64,000 nucleotides of DNA. It comes from Fomes fomentarius. Taxonomy: Eukaryota; Basidiomycota; Agaricomycetes; Polyporales; Polyporaceae. The notes beneath the pieces were generated by a model. The model saw only the letters and a list, made by a program, of their open reading frames with translations. It was not told where the DNA came from and did no database searches. This document shows positions 34,751 through 45,433 of this stretch, piece after piece. The position numbers and the translations under genes are program-made. Numbering within the stretch: position 1 is the stretch's first letter; each line of letters starts with the position of its first letter. The DNA is taken from the NCBI GenBank assembly GCA_022606135.1, contig JABYQN010000004.1, positions 1,426,001 to 1,490,000 of the forward strand, in the 5' to 3' direction.

Positions 34751-36218
34751 ATGTCCTGCTCTCTCTGCCGCCTTCCGTTCACTCCAAGCGATGCCTCTAT
34801 CAAACCTCGTTACCCGCCGAAGAATGTGCTCTCAGAGAAGCAGATCCTCTACATGAAACATGCTGTTGGAATAGGCCAGTATGTTATCGGCCTTGTCATC
34901 GATATGGTGTACTTGGGTCAGTGCAAGTTAGAGCTCGCATCTGCTCTTAATTCACCGATGACGGCTGCGTAGATGGCAACAGCTTCACCGTCAACAACAG
35001 CCCCGTTCTCGCCAATATCGTCTGGGAGACCAATAACAGAACCGTCCGTCCTCCACCTCTCACTTCAGTCTGATGTCTTATCTCGTTTTCTTCCTCACAC
35101 ACAGTTCGTATGCCTTCACCAGCACTGTGCTACCATCCTCCGCTATCGCCTCGGCTACCCTTCCGACGACCATGACTCTATCATCAATCTCTCCCTCATC
35201 GACCATATCCTCGGCCCCACCATGGATGGCGTGCACGCGGGGAGATTCAGAGGCATCCATTACGAGTCGCTCATCGGAGATCTAGACAAACGAGTAGACA
35301 TCGAGTGCCTCTGGTACATGAAGGCAGGTGACGGCCCTGGGGACGCCCGATTCCACTGGGAAGAGTGGCTGCGCCGCGGTCTCGACTGGACTGCCGCACG
35401 AGCAGACATGTACGTACTCTTCAGTCCTACAGTCCCGTTCCCATGCCTCCATGCGCATATAATTTCTCACTACGGCTTCCTTTACCTCTATCCCCTTCAG
35501 CTTCCCGCGCTTCCGCACCCGCGTCGCGCCGTCCCGGCTTTCCTCACTGGGTCCGCTTCCGGAGTCGACAGACGACCGCATCACAACCCAACCACTCGAC
35601 GTGCTGCACGTTCTCCTCCCCTACTTCGACAATAAGTCCTTCGTCAACCTCCTAGGGACCTGCCGCACCCTCCGTCACCATGCGCTCACGACCTTCCAGC
35701 CACACGCCCGCAGGCGCGTCCTCGCATTACCCTGGGCCATCCCCACCGAGGTCGACTACCAGAGCTTTATCAAGCGGAACCCGCCCAAACCTCAGCCCCA
35801 GGCCAGTAATAGCGAACCGCTTCCAGCGAGCCTCGCTGACTCACTTCAGCCTGAGCCTCAATCGCGGAGCAACAGCTCAGAAGGCGGCGAGACCTTGACC
35901 GAGCCCCAGCCTGAGTCCGAGTTCACGCACGTTCCGATGGTGCACCCGACGCACTCGCCGCACACCGCCGACTGGCAGCTCTACCTCTCGCGCGTGCACC
36001 GGAATCCGGAGATGCGCGCGCGGCGCTGGGTGTGGGCGCTCGCAGGTGAGCTCACGAGGGTGTACCACGAGAAGCGGGCGGCGGGGCCGTATGCGGACAC
36101 GCTGGACGCCGAGGGGAATGTGGTGAGGGCCAAAGATTGGGTGCAGTACGCGAAGACGGTGCAGCATGTGTTACAGATGCGGGACGTTATCAAACTTGGA
36201 GGCGGGGTGAGCTATTGA
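34751..36218 (+). CDS. F-box-like agaricomycete protein with N-terminal Cys pair
   Basis: Four exons: 34751-34916, 34973-35067, 35105-35409, 35501-36218; 427 aa. It starts MSCSLCRLPF, a CxxC pair typical of a mushroom family in which a small Cys motif precedes a helical region. A conserved middle contains CLHQHCATILRYRLGY and RFRGIHYESL. It is followed by an F-box-like helix block, LDVLHVLLPYFDNKSFVNLL GTCRTLR in meaning, at about residues 215-240. A Pro/Glu/Ser-rich low-complexity insertion (about 290-330) precedes a Trp- and Arg-rich C-terminus. The second intron is only 37 nt with donor GTCTGA, and the first uses GTCAGT; both preserve phase. An SCF adaptor role is an inference; no substrate domain is recognised. 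Confidence 0.78.
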
Positions 36219-39200
36219 GATGGCTACGAGCTGCGAAGAGAAAGCGGTGCGGCATCCTTGTGATGTGCAGGTCGGTGGTGTTCGTGTGTGCTCTGTGGCC
36301 ATTGATGTTGTCGTTGCTTTGAAGATCGTGTTCTGCGCTCAAATTGTATCACTATACTTGTACTCATATCTGAATCCATCTCCTTACGATGCATTGGCGA
36401 GCAGTATTCACTGATATCGAAGGGTCAAACGTGCACGTTGAGAGCGTCTATAGTGTATTGAGCTGAAGACGTCCTGGACATACCGGCCCTCCCGGGCAAT
36501 TAACAAGGATTCCAAAAGAAGACATCCATATCATAACATTCCGAATCAGTCGGTTGAGGCTCTCGAACCTTGTTGAACCCAATGTGCCTTACTCGAGCAA
36601 TCGATACAAAAACCAAGAGACTCGTAAGTTCAGATGAAGATGAACCCTTACAAGCAGACGCACCTAAGGAAACGCACCGCAGGCTTGCTACCTTGATGGT
36701 CTTGCGAAGGTCTGATCTCTGTGCCGGCCAGCCTCAGTTCGCACATACGCTATATGGCGCAACCAAAACACAATGGAGAGCATCACTGCCTTTTCTCTTC
36801 CCGCGATGCCAGGCATACTTACACCCTGCTCCGACTTCCCAGGCAACCCCCGCGTCCAGTCATCTACTCCGAGCGCTCAAGGACAAGCACATGTCGTCTT
36901 GATTTAATTCAGCACGGCCTTCGTCCCGCTGGGGCCGCCAACTCCGAGTCGGCAGGGAAGGCAACTTGCACCCTCGGTCTTGAACACAGCGCCGCCTTCC
37001 TACTAATGAGGAAACTACGCGCATCGCTTCGTGCAGTACTTTCGATGCTGCCGACGAGGGCCCCCTCTGGCTCCAAGAACGATGGACTGATAACACAATG
37101 GATGGACAGAACCGGGATGACGATAGAAAGGCGTTCACCTGAAGCAACTTGAACGTAAGCGTGTTATAAGCGAGACGCGGTCACGAGGACGCGTTGTCGC
37201 GCGCGCAGCTCAGCGGGAGTTGAATACGGGTATCGTATGGGCAAAGTAAAGGAACAAGCTGTTCAATAAATTGTACAAGCAGTGCTCTGGCCTTTGAGAT
37301 GCTTGGAGGCCAACTACCCTGTTACATCCTTTCTTTGCACTGTTCGACTTGGGATGAATGGCCGTGTGGCTAGTGGCGTCCGCACAAGCTGTACAAGCTG
37401 GGGCGGGAAGACTTCCGATTGCAATAAAGTGCGCACAGGACATGTGTGCATTGAGGCGGGGAAGGTGTGGCAAGCTGCGGCGCCACTCACGACGGCATCG
37501 ATGCATCTATCGCGGAGAGGCCGCAGAAGGCGGCCTAAGGTGTGGGGAGCACGAGCCGAGGCTCGGAGTTACGACGGACGTCGAGAGTCAACCCTATTGG
37601 AAACATCTTCGTAGGCAGTGCGTCACTGGCTAGGAATTGCGGTGCCTTGTTCATGATCCGTCATAGCGGAATGCTGGCAGTGAGCGACAGATGATCGATG
37701 AGGAGGTTCGGGAGCTTTGCATTTCCAGAGCAGAAATCATTTGGTCCAGGAACGGGGGAGGACCCTCGGTAGCCTACCTCACGCTGTCGTAAGTCGGTGG
37801 TTGTTGCGCCTAAATTTATTGCGCAGAAAGGTTTCTATGATGCGTGTGCTCACCTCGAGCTATCGGATCCTGGAATGAGTGGAATCATGAAGGTCTCGTC
37901 GGATCGTTGTAGAACGAGCAGTCGGATGGTGCATATAGGTCTGGCAGCGAAGTTTCGGGCCCGGCAGTTCATGCGAGGGTGACGCGCCAAGGTCGGACAT
38001 CTCTTTCCTTGTATGTGTGTATATTGAATCCGGGGTGGACGAGAGTGGCACAGAAGATGCAGTTACTAGGGGAGGTCCCACGACCTCCATACGCGCACAG
38101 CTTCGTGAGTTCGATGGGCATCGAAGTGTCAAGCTTTCAGGTACGGACTATCGGGCTGCACCATGATGCAGGGAATGTGTTTTCCATCAGTATCACCATT
38201 GCGTAGAGACTCGGACGACTCACTCCGAATCGTCCCAGTCATAGCAGAGTTATCCAAGGGGTCAAGGTACGCCCTGTGACTCTGGGGTTCGGCGGTGTAT
38301 TGGGAAAGAGGCCACCTTCTTTCGAGTTTACGGAGTCCGATCTTCCCCGTGACCGCTTGAAGGGCTCCCGAGGCCCGATACATGGGCAAGGTGTCTGCCA
38401 TAGAAGATGGAAGGTCCGACCTACTAGCGAGGCGAAGAGTAGTAGACGCTAGGGAACGTCTGAGAAAACGGTAAGTAGACACATTGATCTGCACTCTCCA
38501 TTGCAGATCTTTTACGCCCCCGCAGCGGGTGGAAAATTGGCAGCGATTCATCACAGTCGAGTACCCACGACCGCTCGATTAGAAATTGTGACACAGACAA
38601 CGGTCCCTGCCTGCATACAAATCGAGAGGGTGCCAGTGGTGCCGACTATGTCTGTCCAAGCTCATATCAATCTTTACCGTGCACAACGTATTGAGCCACC
38701 TACACAAATTGATGAGGTATAGACCTGTGAGGATTCCACTGTGAACAAATGGTGAGGAGCGGAAGATCCCCATTTGAAGCGGCAGACGTGCCAGAGAGCT
38801 ATATTATCATGTCGGACAACCATGAGCATGTGTCATTTCCGATCGCGGCGAGCGCATGCTATACAGCTCACCATCGAACTCAAGTGAAATTCTGGCGTAG
38901 CGAGAAGGTTTGACAGTGTGATCTCGCATGGTGACATGGTCGGCCCTCCTCCATAGTTGACAATCAAGCTACTGTATGGAACGGTCAGGGGTTGGCAGAC
39001 AGTGACGGCAGCGAACAAAAACACACATGAATTCAACTGTACAACTACCGGTCAACAGAGTTCCTGTCGGCCATGTGTATGCCATACGAGTTCTGCTCGG
39101 CTACCTTCCGATCAGTGCTGCATGACAAATTGCTCTTTGTGTACTATGCGAAGCTGGAGAGGGAGTATCGGGGTAAATCCGTTACGGCATTGGTGTTGTT

Positions 39201-40365
39201 GAGCGCTTGTCCCTGAGAGATATGACGAGGACAGTCCAGCCGCCTGCTAGTCTTTACAGCGTACTGCTTCTATTCCACGTCTCTCCAATCGACGATATTG
39301 CGAGGGCTTCCCTTTCAAGAACAAAGAGCCATTGCTGCTGGGAACAAACAGGATCAGGTGCCAAATTCGTCGGATGGCGGCAGCGGAAGTGTGAACACCC
39401 AGGTTGAAAGTACCGAACCATGTCAGACGCACGTTCGGTGTCACTTGGACCTTTGAAGCGAGGAGAAGGGCTAGACGCTCCACTGCGAAGATGTGCTCAC
39501 CATGATAGAGACGATGAGGGCTAGGAAGGCCGTGTGATGTTGCAGCTGTTGAACTTAAGTTGAGTGCGAGGTTGGGGACAAAGCGGCGGTAGAATCTTCG
39601 GTTGAGTTGTCGCTGACTAGGCCTGGTTGATATGAACTATGAATATACACGTGCTGGAGGATTACCCACCCCCAGTGCGGCATGTAGCACGGCAGACCGC
39701 CCCATGTCGTCATAGACGGAACGCTCGATCGCCCCTGGGCTGTTGAGAAACAGAGGTTGTCCATCTGCTGTGAGCACTTCGGATGTATAAGTGGCGTAAA
39801 CGCGGCGGAAACAATGAGGTCTGTCAAGGAAGGTCCATGCGACGGGTCTGAGTAAGAAATGTAGAAAACCTACTCACTAACACAGCAAACGGCGTAGCGG
39901 ATAGCCAGGAATTATCTTCGTCGCCGAAGTTTGAACAACCGCGCCCACTGTTATGATTCCTGAGTCATGGAGTAGGCAAGTTATGACTTCTGCCAAACGG
40001 AGAACGGAGTAAAAGCTCACACATGTAGGCCCAAATGGCTGAAATTTCTACAGCGCCTCATGTTCAAGTTCTGACAGAACTTGAGACCGAAGCTATTCAG
40101 AACCGTCTAATGCTGTCCTAGGCACCGGGTTCCGTTTCTGTGGTGCGTGTGAAGAGTATTCACAAGAACATGCGGCTGAGCCAGCGTACCTTCCGACTAT
40201 CCCATCTCTTATCCTGCCTGAGCAGATAAAAGCCAAAGCTGATGAGGGCAGTGTCAGCAGCACCAGCTCCCCAGCTCTAGCATTCACAAGCAGTAGCATC
40301 GTGAGTCAAAAACCTCTCCGCTGACCAGGACAACCGCTCATTCGGTCGTTACAGCCTTCGACGAC
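36219..40365. other. Gene-poor stretch of about 4.1 kb
   Basis: No intact gene is recognised. From about 39.15 kb on, the sequence is the left part of a tandem duplication whose partner lies near 42.45-44.1 kb (shared landmarks at 39656 and 42931, and at about 40070 and 43780). A minus-strand open stretch at 38129-38554 with coding-like composition could be a degenerate gene end, but no family was assigned. Confidence 0.45.
40223..40231 (+). promoter_or_regulatory. TATA-like element of secreted protein gene A
   Basis: AGATAAAAG, about 135 bp upstream of the ATG at 40366. It sits at the position equivalent to the TATA box of the paralogue. Confidence 0.4.
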
Positions 40366-40933
40366 ATGCGTTCTTCCACATTCTTCAAGGTCGCGATTGC
40401 TGCCCTCCAGGTCGGCGTCGTCACTGCAAACGTCCTCCCCGCTCGCGACGCCCCGGCGGACACCAGCGTCCAGCTCTGCCTCGAGTCCAACCCCACGTGC
40501 GAGGCCAACCAGTCCTGCGCAACGGTCCCGACGGCGATCCTGCCTGGCATTGGCGTGAGTATGATCGAATGCGACTGAAGTAGCGGGCGGCGGGCTGACA
40601 TAGATCGGTGTACCAGGTGTGCGCGGCCCCCGACGTCAGCCTTCCGGGCCTAGGATCCCTCCTCTCGCCTTGCACTACGGACAGCCAGTGTGGATCGTCC
40701 ATCCTGCCTCTGTCCTGCTTCACCCTTTCGAAGGCAACGAATATCCTTACCGGAGCTCTGCCCGGAGTATCGACTATTCTTGAAATTGCCACACCGATCC
40801 TCGGGCTCCTTGGAATTGGGGGGGTGAGTCACAACTCCTGCGATGCTCGGGTCGTAGTCACGACAAACTGACCATCGTTTTGTATTAGGTCTGCCTTCCG
40901 GACGTCCTTTCGGTGTTGCCTACTGGGATCTAA
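40366..40933 (+). CDS. Small secreted Cys-rich protein, copy A
   Basis: Three exons: 40366-40554, 40617-40823, 40889-40933; 146 aa. A signal peptide (MRSSTFFKVAIAALQVGVVTA) is followed by a mature chain with eight Cys: QLC, PTC, QSC, VCAAPD, SPC, QCGSS, LSCF and VCLPD. There are no adjacent Cys pairs, so it is not a hydrophobin. The second half is hydrophobic and Gly/Ile/Leu-rich (LPGLGSLL, ILTGALPG, ILGLLGIGG). Intron positions and phases match copy B at 44112. I know of no assigned function; the class is that of small secreted proteins or effector-like proteins of wood-decay and plant-associated fungi. Secretion is inferred from the signal peptide. Confidence 0.85.
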
Positions 40934-41258
40934 GCCCGCTCGTCAATCACAGTTATGGGTGCGATTAGGCAGTCAGAAGAGTTTTCTTAGCCCGTAGTTA
41001 TGCCTAAAAGAATGTGATATCATGTCAAGATTGGTGAAGGTCGGAATGATAGGTGTATGTCAGTATACGATGATTGTTGAGTGTCTCCGGTGGAACATCA
41101 CCACTCACTTCGATCTGATTTGACTCCATTTATTGCCGTATATCCAAACATAGCTCGATAGGCTGGCAATGAGTATCCCCGGTGTTGATGCGCAACCGAC
41201 GACAGTGTACTCATCATGAATCTGAGTAGTCAACACAAGATTTCAAGTCCAAGATAAC

Positions 41259-41434
41259 TTCAAGTTGAAGGTCCGCATTGAGGAGATAGAGGTGGTTAAC
41301 GTAATTTCCATAACCTTGGCTCGTACCCTATCACGTATCAGCACCCGGCATGCTTCGATCGGTATGTTTAGTTACTCACTGTGCATTTCACCGCTTCTTC
41401 GCATGACATCGGTGATCGTCGTTTTGATTGACCA
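41259..41434 (-). pseudogene. Decayed 3' end of homogentisate 1,2-dioxygenase
   Basis: Minus-strand remnants align with the last two exons of the intact gene at 45434-45673. The first block (41434-41379) reads SIKTTITDVMRRSGEMH against [16 protein letters not shown] and still ends at the exon boundary. After the old intron position, the second block (about 41330-41259) retains YEPRLW, then lost about 27 nt and runs into a stop before the NHL..LNADL echo. No other HGD exon was found here, so the duplication carried only the 3' end. Confidence 0.75.
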
Positions 41435-42049
41435 CTGGCAAGCAAAGAAAGGGGTCGCATAGAGGGGGAGAAAGGCAAACTAGGGAACCCGCTTTCATGC
41501 CAACATCGTGTTGCCACCATGTAGTGACAAATTGGGGATCCCTGGCGATACTTCGCCAATTCTCTATGATGCGTGAGATCACCTCAAGAATTGGGGTACT
41601 TCAGGTCCACGGTTCGAATCGGCATTTGAGAGGTGAGGAATGTAGAAGGTAGTACCGGCGTACCACGGTGGACCGCGTGTGGACTCCAGCTTACGAAGCC
41701 TGCAGGATTGCATGCACCATGGCCCAAGCATCATGGTCCATTCGATTAGCGGGCCCAAGGGCGACTTGAAGAACACCATGACTGTGGAAGAACAGCTTGA
41801 TAGCAGAACTTCAAACCCGGCGTGGAACTGGGATGAGGGTCGAACATATCTTCTGTTGTATGGGTGTTCATCGACTCCGATGGGAGCCGGGTAAGGAAGA
41901 GTGGGAGTAGATAACACTCCGAAGGTACAACTATTTCTAAATGTGCTCAGCTTCACGGGGCGAAGCTCACGGCCTCAAGTTGTACCGTTAAGAAAGCCAT
42001 CAAGGTTCAAGCGACCCTCGCTGGGTCCTGGTCTCTCGGATTCGCGATC

Positions 42050-42085
42050 GGACTCGGACTCGGACTCGGACTCGGACTCGGACTC
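42050..42085. repeat. GGACTC hexanucleotide repeat, six units
   Basis: Six perfect GGACTC units with a degenerate unit on each side. The period is a multiple of three, so it keeps frame in any ORF, but no supported gene covers it. Confidence 0.9.
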
Positions 42086-43952
42086 GGAGGTCGAAGGAGA
42101 AACACGAACAAGAAGCCACTGTCCCTCGATTTTGCTTCGAGCCTCACAAATGTCCGCGTGAAGGGCTCCCGGATTGACAAACAAATGCGATCCGCGGATT
42201 ACGGTACCGTCCTAGGGAGGCGAGAAGGTACGTCAACTTTGTGATACGAAAACGGAGAAACGATGTACCAAACCCTCACCTGACACTGCTGGCTCCCGCC
42301 ACGAGCTGGATGCAAAGTTACGTCCTGAGTCAGACGCTTGAGAGCCTAAAGATGCCAATTGGCACCGCCTGTGTTCGCCTAACCCACGATGATAAGGTCC
42401 GATCTGTCATCCTCTATGTACTCGGTTGCGTCTGAGGTGCACGACCCATATATAGATCAATGGGAGCGAAGGTTTGAGGGACTCGGGATATACGGCAAAT
42501 CCCTTACGGCATTACCTAGATAAGTTGGTCGGATGTTCAAGTTCAGTTTTTTGCGCTTATCCATGAGAGGATTGAGAGAGAACATTACATGGAGTTCTCA
42601 CAGTGCCGCACCAATAACACGCCTCTGTTCCTGGTGACGCAGTGCTTTCATTTGCTGGCAAAGTGGTATCGGGCATGCGAAGTTTGGGAATTGCTATAAT
42701 AGGCACGTTGCACTTCGCGCGTTCGGAGCCACCGCGGTTTGGGTACCTGAGGCAATTAGAGGGCCCTCGCAATAGACGGCGAAGATGGTCAGACGTCACA
42801 TCTATCCTTGAAGTTTCGAGGCGTAGGAAAGCAATGTGATGATATAGGCCGTTGAATACTGTTTTGGCCGTAAAGCGGGAGTAGAATTTTGTTCGGTCAA
42901 ACATAAGTCGAGATGAGCTATGAATATGCTGGAGGATTACCCACCCCAGTACGGCATGTGCCACGGCAGGCTATATTGAGCCAGTGTCGTCATGAAAGCT
43001 TGTTCGATCCTCAGGCATTCAATTCAGTTTGTCTTTGTAGTATCCTTTAGGAGTTCTGAGCGCTTTCTGTGAGCGCTGGCACCGGACTGCTGATGTTGTA
43101 CCCCATACTTTCGGCCGAGAACCTGCCAATGGCAATCTGTCAGACTAAACTCATGCGGGTGAGAGATGGTCGCACATGCTGCCAGAAACACGGGGACAAC
43201 ACCGACTGTGGAAATGCTCAGTAGAATACGAGGACGTGACTGGTAGGAACGGGTGTCCAGAGCACAGATCGAATTCACCTGTGACGGATATGGGTTATAT
43301 TTGTGCAGGGACAGATACGGGAGAGAGTTCTGCCCGTGACACGGGGCGGGTCATAGGCCAAAGGAAGTTGGTGAGAATATGGGCTCAATGTGCACCCCTC
43401 CGCGCTCGGTTGGTCGTTCAAAGACCCACACGACGCAATGTGAGGTTGATTGGGAGGCTTCGTACGCCCTTACCTGTACACTTACTGGTTCATACCCAAC
43501 CCATATCCGTCGTCCACGGGTATCGACCCGCCCGGGTAAAGATCTGGTCAAAGCAACGCCGGCCTAGTTCCGCTGCACCTTAGATCTTGCATATCCCCGC
43601 TATTATGTGTGCAGTATAAGCTTCACAGGGTTAAACCTGCTGATAGCCTTGTTTCCCAATTGATGGCCTCTAGCACAGGGAAGGAAAGCGATCAGGTCAT
43701 TCCTTCACTCCTTTAGCCGATGCACTTGAAGACCCGAAAGTTCACTCTTACTACTTCGACTCATGCGGCGCCTTACGTTCTTTGACAGAACTTCAGACAC
43801 TCGCCCCTGGCAGCCTTGGAAAGAGATACCGAGGTTGTCAGAACCGTCTGATGCAACACCGGTGCCTCGCAATCTGTTGACCGGCGAATAACAATTACAA
43901 GACTATGCGATTCGGCCAGCGCACCTCCGACATTCTCATCTCTGAGGCTAGA

Positions 43953-43960
43953 CATATAAG
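43953..43960 (+). promoter_or_regulatory. TATA box of secreted protein gene B
   Basis: CATATAAG, about 150 bp upstream of the ATG at 44112. Confidence 0.5.
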
Positions 43961-44111
43961 AACCCGAGTTGCTGAGGCCAGAGTCAGCAGCGCCAGCAAC
44001 TTTCAGCATCGCACCCCAGCTCTAGTCTCAAGCAACAGCATCGTGAGCTCTAGGCTACTTGTCGCAACCTCCACTGTCACTCACCTACGCCCGTTTCCAG
44101 TCTTTGATATA

Positions 44112-44673
44112 ATGCGTTCCTCCACGTTCTTCAAGGTCGCCATCGCTGCCCTCCAGGTCGGCGTCGTCACCGCGAACGTCCTTCCCACTCGCGACGCGGC
44201 CGACCCCAACGTGCAGCTCTGCCTCGAGACCAACCCGACGTGCGGGGCCAACCAGTCCTGCGCCATCGTCCCTGGCGCGATCCTGCCCGGCGTTGGAGTA
44301 AGCATCCCGCGTGGCGTCAGGTGCAGTAAGTCTCGTACTGATGCAGCAACTCTAGATTTGCGCCGCTCCCGACGTAAGCCTTCCGGGTTTGGGAGGCTTC
44401 CTCTCCGTCTGCACGTCGGACAGCCAGTGCTTGGCGGCGTCGTCCATCCTGCCTCTGTCTTGCTTCACCCTCACGAAGGCGACCAGCGTCCTCACTGGAG
44501 TCCTGCCCGGAGTGGGCACCATCCTTGACATTGCCGAGCCGATCCTCGCCATCCTCGGGGTTGGAGGAGTGAGTTACTACGCCTGTCCTACAATTCGACG
44601 ACTGACCTTCACGATGCTATAGGTCTGCCTCCCGAACATCCTTTCGGAGCTTCCTGGCGGGATTGGGCTCTGA
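44112..44673 (+). CDS. Small secreted Cys-rich protein, copy B
   Basis: Three exons: 44112-44297, 44356-44568, 44623-44673; 149 aa. It is a paralogue of the gene at 40366 with the same signal peptide (first 22 residues almost identical), the same eight Cys and the same two intron positions. Differences are a two-residue insertion at QCLAASS, a shorter post-signal segment and a Gly-Ile-Gly-Leu end. Both copies are open, so each may be expressed. Diverged introns and conserved exons indicate purifying selection after duplication. Confidence 0.87.
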
Positions 44674-45433
44674 ACGAATCAGTATTATCCCCAGCTTGAA
44701 GCACGATCATGGTACAGAAAGGGTGAACTTGGAACGGAACGAGTGTGCGATATAGGGTGTCAGGAGATCTTCTCAGTTATATAGGAAACTGGCTGGAAAA
44801 ACGCGATATGTATTGATCTGGGAAAATGGAATGGAATGGTGTATGTCGGAATGTCATGAACGTTGAATCTCGCACCTTATATTGGTCACACGCGTGTCAA
44901 CGCAAGAACCCTGATTCTAGCCGAACATTGCAGTCTCGGGTGAACATAGACCTTCGAGGTAATTGTAACACAAGGCACACAACTGCAATTCATGTGTGAG
45001 CCATGTCGTCGTAGAAGTCCACTCACTCATTCGACACTATGCGCTTCGGGACGCTGCTCTTGTTCTCGTTGATATCGGCATCGGCTCAGTCCTTCAAGAC
45101 GAGTTGCGCTGGGATATCGGTCCGTCAGAATGTCAGCTATAGAGCGCTGGCGTGAGGCGACTATCTGCCCCCTGTGGGTCATGGAAACACTGAGTCCTTT
45201 AACACGTAAAACACCATACCGTGCTATTGTCGATCTACTGGAGATGCGCGAAGAACACTTGCGAGTCGATGCGAGCTTGGATACGGAGTTACCGAGCTGA
45301 GGACAGAATCAAGATATCTTATCTCCGTGATACTGTTACATAATTCAGCATGACTTCTTGCGATTGAAGCGTACCGTTGGTCAATCCTATCGTCCTCTCC
45401 GTCCCGACCACATACACTATACCCGCACGTAGC
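44674..45433. other. Intergenic with a truncated secreted-protein relic
   Basis: It holds the 3' flanks of secreted gene B (+) and homogentisate dioxygenase (-), plus the short signal-peptide ORF listed separately. Confidence 0.55.
45039..45155 (+). pseudogene. Truncated secreted protein, signal peptide plus about 20 residues (possible CVNH relic)
   Basis: A 38-residue ORF starts with a classic signal peptide, MRFGTLLLFSLISASAQSF, then KTSCAGISV, and stops soon after. The start of the mature part resembles secreted cyanovirin-N homology proteins of fungi, which begin with an SF..SC..IS pattern. No continuation of that domain is visible downstream in any frame before the convergent dioxygenase gene. 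It may be the first exon of a lost gene. The family assignment is a guess from about ten residues. Confidence 0.4.

Larger units (their letters stand above)
39150..41434. repeat. Tandem duplication, unit A
   Basis: It shares ordered landmarks with unit B: a CCGTTACGGCATT-type motif (39179 area), GGAGGATTACCCACC (39656), a TCAGAACCGTCTAATGC motif (about 40098), the small secreted protein gene (40366) and a homogentisate dioxygenase 3' relic (41259-41434). The sequence is well diverged outside the gene. Boundaries are approximate. Confidence 0.7.
40934..44111. other. Region between the two secreted-protein copies
   Basis: It holds the homogentisate dioxygenase relic (41259-41434), about 1 kb of unrecognised sequence with a hexamer microsatellite, and the left half of duplication unit B. 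No intact gene is recognised. A minus-strand hydrophobic stretch at 43024-43278 has a membrane-protein look but no complete exon chain could be built. Confidence 0.5.

Noticed and set aside
38129..38554. Minus-strand ORF with a coding-like tail, possibly the end of a membrane protein gene
   Set aside because: I could not build an upstream exon chain or assign a family, so it is not listed as a gene.
41550..41635. tRNA-like GGTTCGAATC motif
   Set aside because: No T-stem pairing and no matching acceptor stem at tRNA distance. I found no tRNA in the window.
43024..43278. Minus-strand hydrophobic ORF resembling one helix of a mushroom membrane family
   Set aside because: Only one candidate helix is seen and flanking exons could not be joined in phase.
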